Of a stretch of 64,000 bases of DNA, positions 52,145 through 60,878 are shown piece after piece (within the stretch, counting starts at the first letter, position 1; every line of letters begins with the position of its first letter). A program made the position numbers and the translations under genes. Origin of the DNA: Candidatus Cloacimonetes bacterium HGW-Cloacimonetes-3. GTDB lineage: Bacteria > Cloacimonadota > Cloacimonadia > Cloacimonadales > Cloacimonadaceae. The notes beneath the pieces are model-generated. The model was given only the letters and a program-made list of their open reading frames with translations. It made no database searches and was not told the DNA's origin. The stretch lies in contig PHBO01000006.1 of the NCBI GenBank assembly GCA_002840645.1, positions 1 to 64,000 of the forward strand, written 5' to 3'.

Positions 52145-54351
52145 TTGAATGCTTGATAAGCCCTGCTCTGATTGCTGAACATGGCATCAGCCCGGAAGAA
52201 TACCAACAGATACTTAGCATATTAAAAAGAGAACCAAGCCTTGTGGAATTGGGGATATTCAGTGTGATGTGGAGCGAACATGCCAGCTATAAGAACTCGG
52301 TTAAGCTACTAAAAACCCTTCCCAAGGACGGGTCTGCCATGCTTACCAAAGCCGGTGAGGAAAATGCCGGAGTGGTGGATATAGGGCAGGGGCTGGCGAT
52401 AACTTTTAAGATTGAAAGCCATAATCACCCCTCCGCACTGGAGCCATACCATGGTGCTGCTACAGGTGTGGGAGGGATATTAAGAGATATCTTTACCATG
52501 GGAGCAAGACCGATTGCAGCCCTTAATTCGTTACGATTTGGTAATCCCGACAATCCCAAAGTGAAGCACCTTATCAGCGAAGTTGTGCACGGCATTGCCG
52601 ATTATGGTAATTGCTTTGGCGTGCCCACTGTGGGTGGCGAGATATACTTTGAGGATAGTTACGAAGGCAATCCACTGGTTAATGCTATGGCGGTGGGAGT
52701 TTTGAAGCATGGACAGATGGCGAAGTCTGCTGCTTCCGGGGTTGGCAATGCAGTAATAATCGTGGGTGCTAAGACTGGCAGAGACGGTATTCACGGTGCT
52801 ACTTTCGCTTCTATAGAACTCAGCAATGAATCAGAAGAAAAGCGTACTGCTGTGCAGGTCGGCGATCCCTTCCTGGAGAAACTGCTGTTGGAAGCCACTT
52901 TGGAAGTAATACATGCAGGCTTAGTGGTTGGCATACAGGATATGGGCGCAGCAGGCTTAACCTGCTCCAGTTCCGAAATGGCAGGCAAGGGCGAAGTTGG
53001 CATAGAGATTGATGTGGCACTTGTTCCCCAGCGCGAATCGGGTATGAGTCCCTATGAGATTATGCTGTCCGAATCACAGGAACGGATGCTTGTGATTGTT
53101 GAACCACATAATGTTGATAAGGTTAAAGATGTCTTCGCTAAGTGGGATTTGGATGCTGTGCAGATTGGCAAGGTTACCGATGATAAGCTGCTGCGCGTGT
53201 TTTTCCAGAAAGAGATGGTGGCGGAAATCCCGGCAGAAACGCTTATTCTGGGTGGTACAGCACCGGTTTACAGCCGTGAAAGCAAACGCCCAGAGTATCT
53301 TGAAGAGTTACTAAGCTACGATCTGGAGAACTTGCCGGAGCCACATGATTACAACGCAACTTTCTTCAAAATGATGGCATGTGCCAATCTGGCAAGTAGA
53401 CACAGGGTTTACCGCCAATATGACCATATGGTTCAAATTGGCAGTGTAGTAGAGCCCGGTTCTGATGCAGCAGTGATTCGCATTCATGATACCGACATGG
53501 CTATCGCATTATCTACAGATTGCAATGGTAGGCACTGTGCACTTGATCCCTATATGGGAACTATGGCAGCCGTGGCAGAAGGTGCCCGTAACGTAGCTTG
53601 CAGCGGAGCTAAACCATTGGCAATTACGAATTGCCTTAACTTTGGCAATCCCTATAAGCCGGAGGCATACTATTTCTTTTCGGAAGCAATACGTGGTATG
53701 TCTGAGGCATGCAAAGCATTTGAGACACCAGTAACCGGTGGCAATGTGTCGTTTTATAACGAGAACCCTACCGGAGCAATATATCCCACTCCTGTGATCG
53801 GGATGCTTGGTTTGATGCAGGACTTTAGTAAAGCCATGACCCAAAGCTTTAAGCATGCAGGTGATGTGATAATGCTGCTCGGCAGCTTAAGCAGCGGTAT
53901 TGGGGGATCTGAATACCTGAAACAGGAGTTTGGCATTGTGGCAGGAAACCCTCCTCAGATTAATCTGCATACGGAAAAGCAGTTACAGCAGCTTATCTTA
54001 CAGCTTATACATGAAGAGCTTGTAAACAGTGCCCATGATGTTTCGGACGGTGGTCTATTGGTTGCTGTGGCAGAATCCTGTTTTAATGATTCTCATCAGC
54101 ATGGAGCTAATCTGCAATTCAGTTTGCCGCACAAAGCATCACACATATATTTTGGCGAAGCTGCGGGACGCATACTAATAAGTGCAAACCCCAATAACAT
54201 CAATTCTATCAAGCTGCTTGCTGATATGTACGGGATAGAATGCTATGATGTGGGTCTGATTAATGATAGTAATCTGCTTAGTGTAAATGATCATATCAAG
54301 ATAGATATAAATGAACTACACCATGCTTGGTGGCATGGATTAACTCTCTAA
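52141..54351 (+). CDS. purL: Phosphoribosylformylglycinamidine synthase subunit PurL
   Basis: [61 protein letters not shown]. Confidence 0.97.
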   Translation: MIECLISPALIAEHGISPEEYQQILSILKREPSLVELGIFSVMWSEHASYKNSVKLLKTLPKDGSAMLTKAGEENAGVVDIGQGLAITFKIESHNHPSALEPYHGAATGVGGILRDIFTMGARPIAALNSLRFGNPDNPKVKHLISEVVHGIADYGNCFGVPTVGGEIYFEDSYEGNPLVNAMAVGVLKHGQMAKSAASGVGNAVIIVGAKTGRDGIHGATFASIELSNESEEKRTAVQVGDPFLEKLLLEATLEVIHAGLVVGIQDMGAAGLTCSSSEMAGKGEVGIEIDVALVPQRESGMSPYEIMLSESQERMLVIVEPHNVDKVKDVFAKWDLDAVQIGKVTDDKLLRVFFQKEMVAEIPAETLILGGTAPVYSRESKRPEYLEELLSYDLENLPEPHDYNATFFKMMACANLASRHRVYRQYDHMVQIGSVVEPGSDAAVIRIHDTDMAIALSTDCNGRHCALDPYMGTMAAVAEGARNVACSGAKPLAITNCLNFGNPYKPEAYYFFSEAIRGMSEACKAFETPVTGGNVSFYNENPTGAIYPTPVIGMLGLMQDFSKAMTQSFKHAGDVIMLLGSLSSGIGGSEYLKQEFGIVAGNPPQINLHTEKQLQQLILQLIHEELVNSAHDVSDGGLLVAVAESCFNDSHQHGANLQFSLPHKASHIYFGEAAGRILISANPNNINSIKLLADMYGIECYDVGLINDSNLLSVNDHIKIDINELHHAWWHGLTL

Positions 54352-54361
54352 GGAGGAGGAA

Positions 54362-54946
54362 ATGAGAATGGACTTTATCTTTGGCAACATCTTTTGGGGG
54401 ATTGTGATAATCCTGTTTGGAACCTCGATGATTTTAAAAGGATTCAACATTAATCTACCCCTTGTGAAAGTCTTTTTTGCCATAGTTATTATCATGTTTG
54501 GAGTAAGAATGCTCATCGGAGGCGGGAAACCACGCATCCATCGCTCAAAGAGTAACTTCAGTAAAAGTAGCTCAGTTCTTTACAGCCGTGATGATCAGGA
54601 ATACACTATGGTGTTTACCAGCGGAGATATTGATCTAAGCGAGCTACAGCCTGATGCCAAGGATATGGAAGTAACGGTTGTATTCGGCTCTGCCAAAGTT
54701 ATCTTGCCATCCGATCTTCGCTTCGACATTCGGACTACGGCTGTTTTGGGAGGTATTATATTGCCCAAAACTGGTCATTATGGCATTTCTGAAAATAAAA
54801 CATCTTTGAACCCGGATAGCACTTCTTCACCCATAAGAATTGAAGCAACTTCCGTGTTTGGGCGCATAGAATTCATTACCAAGGACAGAAGAGGTACTAT
54901 ACCAAAACCAGAAACTGAAGAGATAAAGCCTGAAGAGAGCTTTTAA
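54362..54946 (+). CDS. LiaF-like membrane protein
   Basis: N-terminal TM pair then VFGSAKVILPSDLRFDIRTTAVLGGIILP; VFGRIEF. Confidence 0.72.
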   Translation: MRMDFIFGNIFWGIVIILFGTSMILKGFNINLPLVKVFFAIVIIMFGVRMLIGGGKPRIHRSKSNFSKSSSVLYSRDDQEYTMVFTSGDIDLSELQPDAKDMEVTVVFGSAKVILPSDLRFDIRTTAVLGGIILPKTGHYGISENKTSLNPDSTSSPIRIEATSVFGRIEFITKDRRGTIPKPETEEIKPEESF

Positions 54947-54975
54947 TCCTTGTTGCCAGCAGAACAAAGATAACT

Positions 54976-57171
54976 ATGACGGGTATAAATGCCAGAATTA
55001 GCATAATAGTCTTAATCCTGATCTCTTTCTGCTCATTCCTGAGTGGAAAGAAGCTTGGTTACGCCTTCAGCGGAGGCGGTGCGCGTGGATTTGCTCATAT
55101 CGGAGTGCTAAAGGTTCTGGAAGAAGAGGGAATAAAGCCGGATTATATCGCCGGATCAAGCATTGGTGCGATTATCGGTGCTTTTTACGCTATGGGTTAT
55201 TCTGCTGCTGAAATAGAAGATATTTGTTTAAGCTTAGATTGGGAGTTTCTCGCAAAGGACGTTCACTCCCGGGAAGATCTATACATAGGCCAAAAACGCT
55301 GGGCACCCTATGGTAATGCGGTTTTTGAGCTTAATGATAAATGGGTGCCCCGGCTGCCTTCAAGTGTTTATATGGGTAACCGGATAAATCTGGAAATGTT
55401 CAAATTTTTCGCTTCTGCATCAAGAGTCAGCTCTTTCGATGATCTGCCAATCCCTTTTGCATGCAACGCCACGAACTTGCTTACAGGCGAAGCAAAAACA
55501 TTCCGCAGTGGTTCTCTGATGCAAGCACTGCGGGCTTCCATGTCTATCCCAAGCTTGGTGAAACCATTTGAAATTGATGAAAATGTGTATATTGACGGAG
55601 GAGTTTCCCAAAACCTGCCAGGTGATTTATTACATGAGATGGGGGCGGATACGGTTATTGGTCTTAAGGTGAATTCCACCCTAAGAACCAGTGACAATCT
55701 GAACAACCTAATCGAAGTGTTAGACCAGACTATCAATATCGGTATTACACGTAATCTTAATGATCGCCTGGAGTGTATCGACCTGCTTATCGAACCAGAA
55801 TTGAATAGTCATTCAGCCACAGACTTCAGAGATATCCGTGCCATCATTGCAGCCGGCGAGAAATCCACAAGAGATAATATTGCTGTAATTCGCGCTTTCA
55901 AAGCAAAAATGCTTTTGGAGTCACATGATTCTGCCAAAGAGGATTCAAAGCCTCTTCAAAAGGACTTCAATCGTTATCTGGACACCTTCCATATAGAAAG
56001 CATCCAGGTTCACGGCAAACAATTCCTAAGTAAGGCAAAGGTAGAAGAGTACACAGATTTGCACAGCAATAGGGAATATACCACATCCGAGATTATTACC
56101 GGCTGCCAAAAGGCGTGGAACTCGCAAGCATTCAACACTATTTACCCGGTTCTGGAATATTCTTCCTCCAACAACTACATTCTCCACCTCCATATAAAGG
56201 AACGAGAACGCAAGCAAGCTGCGATCAACAATACTTACAACAGCGAGGACAAGCTTTGTGCCGGTGCTGTTCTTCTCTTGAATAATTACTTGCTTAAGAA
56301 CTCAAAGCTACTTGTAGAAGTTAAACTGGGGGGTAAAAACGAGTTAAATCTCGACTATGTGAAGAATTATGGCGAGGAATGGGGAGCATATTATCGCATA
56401 TTCCCTTACATAAACGATAAAACAATTTACAATTACAAAGATCATCACAAAACAAACAGCGTAAACTCACTGGAATGGGGTATGACATCCGGTTTGGGCT
56501 TTTTTGCCAAAGACTTAGTGATTGGTGAGATATTTTTGTTTAGCAGCCAAACCAGGCTTGACGAGGAGATATCCGAAACTCCATCACTTCCTCGACACAA
56601 TATCGTTAGTGGATTTGGCGTAAAAGGATACCATGAATCACTGGATAGCTACATCTTTCCCACCAAAGGCTCAAGAATAATGGCGAAGTTTAATTTTGCC
56701 CGCAGTGTGTCTATAAGTGACTACATATTTAGCAATTTACAGATGAAGAGCGAGCTTTATTTACCTCTTTCCAAGTGTTTTAGCGTGGGGGGGAGCATTG
56801 ATTACGGGACACATTTTAATGAAGCCGATGACAAGGGATATGATCACTTCGTTATCGGTGGTGCTGATGGATTCATGGGTTACTCTCGTAACGAAGTAAG
56901 TGCATCCCACTATCAAATTACATCGTTAGGATTAACAAGCACACCCTGCAAACGATGGGTGTTTCATGCAGGTATTCAGGGTTTACGATTCTCCGAAAGT
57001 GAGCTTTGGGGGGTGGAAAAAAACTGGGAATACTGTGGTTTTGCCGGTATCGGATATGCAAGCGCTATAATGCCGGTGCGCTTGAATTTAGCGGTGAATG
57101 AGGCTGGGAAAATAAACAGTTTGTTTAGTGTTGGCTACGATTTTGATATTTTCAAGTTTTCCCGTAGGTAG
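54976..57171 (+). CDS. Patatin-like phospholipase with C-terminal Omp85/surface-antigen-like barrel
   Basis: GGGARGFAHIGVLKVLEE, GSSIGAIIGA (GxSxG), DGGVSQNLP; C-term GGADGFMGYSRNE and barrel-like ending. Confidence 0.87.
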   Translation: MTGINARISIIVLILISFCSFLSGKKLGYAFSGGGARGFAHIGVLKVLEEEGIKPDYIAGSSIGAIIGAFYAMGYSAAEIEDICLSLDWEFLAKDVHSREDLYIGQKRWAPYGNAVFELNDKWVPRLPSSVYMGNRINLEMFKFFASASRVSSFDDLPIPFACNATNLLTGEAKTFRSGSLMQALRASMSIPSLVKPFEIDENVYIDGGVSQNLPGDLLHEMGADTVIGLKVNSTLRTSDNLNNLIEVLDQTINIGITRNLNDRLECIDLLIEPELNSHSATDFRDIRAIIAAGEKSTRDNIAVIRAFKAKMLLESHDSAKEDSKPLQKDFNRYLDTFHIESIQVHGKQFLSKAKVEEYTDLHSNREYTTSEIITGCQKAWNSQAFNTIYPVLEYSSSNNYILHLHIKERERKQAAINNTYNSEDKLCAGAVLLLNNYLLKNSKLLVEVKLGGKNELNLDYVKNYGEEWGAYYRIFPYINDKTIYNYKDHHKTNSVNSLEWGMTSGLGFFAKDLVIGEIFLFSSQTRLDEEISETPSLPRHNIVSGFGVKGYHESLDSYIFPTKGSRIMAKFNFARSVSISDYIFSNLQMKSELYLPLSKCFSVGGSIDYGTHFNEADDKGYDHFVIGGADGFMGYSRNEVSASHYQITSLGLTSTPCKRWVFHAGIQGLRFSESELWGVEKNWEYCGFAGIGYASAIMPVRLNLAVNEAGKINSLFSVGYDFDIFKFSRR

Positions 57172-57325
57172 TGGGTTAGAATATCATCCACACCTAAAGC
57201 TACTTCCTTTCAGCTCTATGTAAAATTTAGTTATCAGCTTGTTACTTCCATGTTACCCGCTTTGCTGTAATACTACCATTTCACCTTTGCAGCAATATCA
57301 TCATCCTTGCTGTTTTCATTTATAA

Positions 57326-57390
57326 TGCCATAATAATTCCCTAACGATTCCCTAATGGCGTTAGGGAATCGTTAGGGAATTATTATGGCA
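57326..57390. repeat. Family A palindromic intergenic repeat, second copy; perfect 30-bp arms with 5-nt loop
   Basis: tgccataataattccctaacgattccctaa-tggcg-ttagggaatcgttagggaattattatggca. Confidence 0.95.
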
Positions 57391-57564
57391 GCAGTAGGGA
57401 AACCAGCAAGGGTAATGTGGGATCCTAAATAGCCGGCAGGATGCACAATTTGAAAAGATAATAAGTACCACTTACGCGCATAATTTGATATAAAACCGAA
57501 AGAAAGAAGCGATTTAACTTGACAAGATATCGAGAATAATTAGATTGCCATATAGAGGTGATGT

Positions 57565-58278
57565 ATGCAAAAGATACTCATTATGCTATGTCTGATAGCA
57601 AGCCTCGTAACGGGGGCTTGGGCTATCTCCATATATACTGTTCAATTCACTACCAATCCCGGTAGCGATGGTACTTATCCATCCAGTTTCGTTGGTAAAA
57701 ACGTTAGTCTGGAAGGGATTGTTACCGCCACAAACTATCGCGGAGGAGGATACTTTATTAGTGAAGCATTGAATGGGGCATGGCGCGGAATCCTGATACT
57801 GGATAGAAACCCCGGAATTAGAAAGGGTGACCGTGTGTATGTTAGCGGAACAGTTTCGGAAACTTTTGGCATGACTTGTCTGCAAGATATCAGCCAAACC
57901 CGTGTTTTAGAAAGCTCTGTCAGTTTGCCACGTCCGGTAGTATTAACCACCGGTCAGCTATCACAAGCCGATGAAGCCGAAGCCTACGAAGGTGTGTATG
58001 CCAAGCTTATGAATGCTACAGCCTACGGCTCTAAAGCTTTAAAAAACAAGCTGAATGTAACTGATGGATCAGGAACTTGCATGGTAACGGGAGGAAGCTT
58101 TGGAGACAAGGAATTGTTCAAATCCTCCGGTGGCGCATATTCTTCCATTTCCGGCATTGTTACGTATGGTTTCAGCGAATTCTCTCTAAGTCCCATTAGT
58201 TCCACGGATCTGGTTGGCAATCAGCCCACATCTATCCAAAGCCGTAGCTGGGGCAAGATCAAATCTATTTATAAGTAA
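57565..58278 (+). CDS. Secreted protein with OB-fold (nucleic-acid-binding-like) domain
   Basis: Signal peptide; VSLEGIVTATNYRGGGYFISEALNGAWRGILILDRNPGIRKGDRVYVSGTVSE. Confidence 0.65.
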   Translation: MQKILIMLCLIASLVTGAWAISIYTVQFTTNPGSDGTYPSSFVGKNVSLEGIVTATNYRGGGYFISEALNGAWRGILILDRNPGIRKGDRVYVSGTVSETFGMTCLQDISQTRVLESSVSLPRPVVLTTGQLSQADEAEAYEGVYAKLMNATAYGSKALKNKLNVTDGSGTCMVTGGSFGDKELFKSSGGAYSSISGIVTYGFSEFSLSPISSTDLVGNQPTSIQSRSWGKIKSIYK

Positions 58279-58295
58279 CAAACGAGGTATAGACG

Positions 58296-58676
58296 ATGAA
58301 AAAGCTCTTTAAAGCATTACTGGTTGTTGGTGGAGCAGCTTTGGCTGCGAATTTCGGATTGAAAGCATACAAGAAGATTAATGGAACGGTTAAGCTATCC
58401 AAATCATTACCGGAATTCCTGAACAATGTGTACGGTGAAATGCCGGAAATGAATATCAACCGAACCTTGAACTCCCTTAACATCAGGATTGGCTTCTCTC
58501 AGGAAATACTGGATAAACATACTGACATCGAAAATACAGTGCAAGAATACATTGACGATTTCTATCCTGAGCTGTGCAAGAATTCCATTGAAATAAACGT
58601 CTCTCTGAAAGGCGAAGAAATGGAAGAAGATGCAGATGAATCCGAAGTAGCAGAAGATACAGAAGAGAAAGATTAA
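58296..58676 (+). CDS. Small membrane-anchored hypothetical protein with acidic C-terminus
   Basis: N-terminal hydrophobic helix; EEMEEDADESEVAEDTEEKD tail; start shortly after the upstream gene. Confidence 0.6.
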   Translation: MKKLFKALLVVGGAALAANFGLKAYKKINGTVKLSKSLPEFLNNVYGEMPEMNINRTLNSLNIRIGFSQEILDKHTDIENTVQEYIDDFYPELCKNSIEINVSLKGEEMEEDADESEVAEDTEEKD

Positions 58677-58696
58677 ACCAAATATTAGATATTATC

Positions 58697-58733
58697 AGAA
58701 GAACCCGGTGGTTGCAAACTACCGGGTTCTTCT
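58697..58733. terminator. Bidirectional terminator between convergent genes
   Basis: agaagaacccggt-ggttgcaaact-accgggttcttct. Confidence 0.88.
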
Positions 58734-58752
58734 TATATAGGAAAAAGAGCTG

Positions 58753-59034
58753 TTAATTCGAGGTAAGATTTGCAAGTCGGGAGCTTATATCCCGGGAGAA
58801 CTCAATATCAGATGCATCCGGGTTGCGGGTATCATACCAGACTTTGCATGGTGCTTGCCCGCACTCTCCACAGGAGTGAAGCTTTTTGTCCTTCACGCAC
58901 GCATAGATGGGGCATTCTTCTTTCCCATAAAACTCTGCCCAAGATACCTTGCCCTGTAGTGCTTCGCAACCTTTGCATTCTGCTTCGTAGGCACGGCAAT
59001 CGGTGGCACAGTTAACTCCGCAAACGCTAAGCAT
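58753..59034 (-). CDS. DUF3795-type cysteine-rich protein
   Basis: CGVNCATDCRAYEAECKGCEALQGKVSWAEFYGKEECPIYACVKDKKLHSCGECGQAPC. Confidence 0.85.
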   Translation of the reverse strand: MLSVCGVNCATDCRAYEAECKGCEALQGKVSWAEFYGKEECPIYACVKDKKLHSCGECGQAPCKVWYDTRNPDASDIEFSRDISSRLANLTSN

Positions 59035-59042
59035 TTCCTGTT

Positions 59043-60878
59043 TTACTCCACTGTAACACTTTTAGCGAGGTTGCGGGGCTGATCTACATCGAAGCCCTTT
59101 AAATCTGCTACATGGTATGCAAGCATTTGCAAAGGAATAACTGTGAGCAGGGGCTGAAGGTTGGTAAGCGTATCCGGGATGTAGATAATATGTTCGGATA
59201 TCTTTGCCAGTTCGGTGTCGCCTTCGGTGGCGATGGTTATAAGCCTTGCCTTGCGGGCACGAACTTCCTGCAAGTTGGAGTATATCTTTTCGTATAATGG
59301 GTCTTTGGTGGCTATGGCGACTACGGGCATATTCTCGTCTATAAGAGCTATAGGACCGTGTTTCATTTCTGCGGCAGGATATCCCTCTGCATGTATGTAG
59401 GAGATTTCTTTTAGTTTCAAAGCACCTTCCAGAGCCACAGGGAAATTCACCCCTCTGCCAAGATACAGGGCATTGGTGCAGTCCTTTATGCTATCGGCAA
59501 TTGTGCGGATAGAATCGTTGAGAGCAAGGATGCTTTCTATTTTTGCGGGGATTAGTTCGAGCTCCTTGATATACTCCATGCCCTGCACGGGGGAGAGGTG
59601 GTTCATGCGCCCCATCAGCACGGATAGTAAGACCATAATCGTCACTTGGGAAGTAAATGCTTTTGTGGAAGCCACTCCGATCTCGCTACCGGCATGGATG
59701 TATGTACCTCCATCGCTTTCTCGGGCTATGGTAGAGCCTACCACATTGGTAATACCAAGCACTCTCGCTCCTTTTGCATTGGCTTCGCGCATAGCTGCAA
59801 GAGTATCGGCGGTTTCACCGGATTGGCTGATTACGAAAACAAGTGTATCCTCCGGGATGATGGGATTTCGGTACCGGTATTCAGAAGCGTATTCTGCATG
59901 TACCGGAATGCGGGCAATATCTTCAATTATGTACTTGCCTATTAAAGCGGAGTGGAAGGATGTTCCACATGCTACAAGGTGAATCTGCTTAATCTTACGC
60001 AACTCAAAGTTTTCCAGGTTCAACCCGCCGAGACGAGCGGTGCCCAATTGATCGTTAATACGACCTCGGAAGCCATTGCCGATGGTGGTTGGCTGTTCGA
60101 ATATCTCTTTTAGCATGAAGTGCTTGAAGTCACCTTTTTCTATGGCGGAGATATCCCAATCCACAACAGAGATTTGGGGCTTAACGCTGTGTTTATCAAG
60201 TGTTGTGATTTCAAAGCCATCAGCACGGACAATGCACAGCTCGTTATCCTGTAGATAAATAACCCGTTTAGTATGGATAACAATGGCGCTTACATCACTG
60301 GCAATAAAGTGTTCTGTATCACTGATGCCGATAATGAGGGGACTACCCTTGCGCACGGCAATCAGCTTATCCGGCTCGTGCTTGGATATCACCACTAATC
60401 CGTAGGTGCCTTCCACTCTTTTCATTGCTTCACGTACCGCATCTTCCAGAGTGGGTTCGCTGGTAAGGAACTGCTCTATCAAGTGCGCAACCACCTCAGT
60501 ATCTGTTTCACTTACAAAGCTGTGTCCCAATTCCTTAAGCCTCTCTCGCAAGGGCTTGTAGTTCTCTATTATCCCATTATGAACAATGGCAATATCGCCG
60601 GTGCAATCTGTGTGGGGGTGGGCGTTTATCTCGGTGGGTTCGCCATGAGTAGCCCAACGTGTATGGGCTATTGCTATGTTCCCACTACATTTGTTAGGTT
60701 CCGGCAAGCTGCGTTCCAGTTCAATTATCTTACCCTGGCGTTTGTACACTTGTAGTACGTCGTCATGTATCAGAGCACAACCGGAGCTATCATAGCCACG
60801 GTATTCCAGCCTTTTAAGAGCTTCTACTACTATCGGGAGGGCATTTCTATGCCCAATATAACCAACTATTCCGCACAT
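59043..60878 (-). CDS. glmS: Glutamine-fructose-6-phosphate aminotransferase (isomerizing)
   Basis: MCGIVGYIGHRNALPIVVEALKRLEYRGYDSSG; two SIS domains; C-term DQPRNLAKSVTVE. Confidence 0.98.
   Translation of the reverse strand: MCGIVGYIGHRNALPIVVEALKRLEYRGYDSSGCALIHDDVLQVYKRQGKIIELERSLPEPNKCSGNIAIAHTRWATHGEPTEINAHPHTDCTGDIAIVHNGIIENYKPLRERLKELGHSFVSETDTEVVAHLIEQFLTSEPTLEDAVREAMKRVEGTYGLVVISKHEPDKLIAVRKGSPLIIGISDTEHFIASDVSAIVIHTKRVIYLQDNELCIVRADGFEITTLDKHSVKPQISVVDWDISAIEKGDFKHFMLKEIFEQPTTIGNGFRGRINDQLGTARLGGLNLENFELRKIKQIHLVACGTSFHSALIGKYIIEDIARIPVHAEYASEYRYRNPIIPEDTLVFVISQSGETADTLAAMREANAKGARVLGITNVVGSTIARESDGGTYIHAGSEIGVASTKAFTSQVTIMVLLSVLMGRMNHLSPVQGMEYIKELELIPAKIESILALNDSIRTIADSIKDCTNALYLGRGVNFPVALEGALKLKEISYIHAEGYPAAEMKHGPIALIDENMPVVAIATKDPLYEKIYSNLQEVRARKARLITIATEGDTELAKISEHIIYIPDTLTNLQPLLTVIPLQMLAYHVADLKGFDVDQPRNLAKSVTVE

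Noticed and set aside
59473-59982. 169-aa antisense ORF in glmS
   Set aside because: Antisense shadow of a conserved gene.
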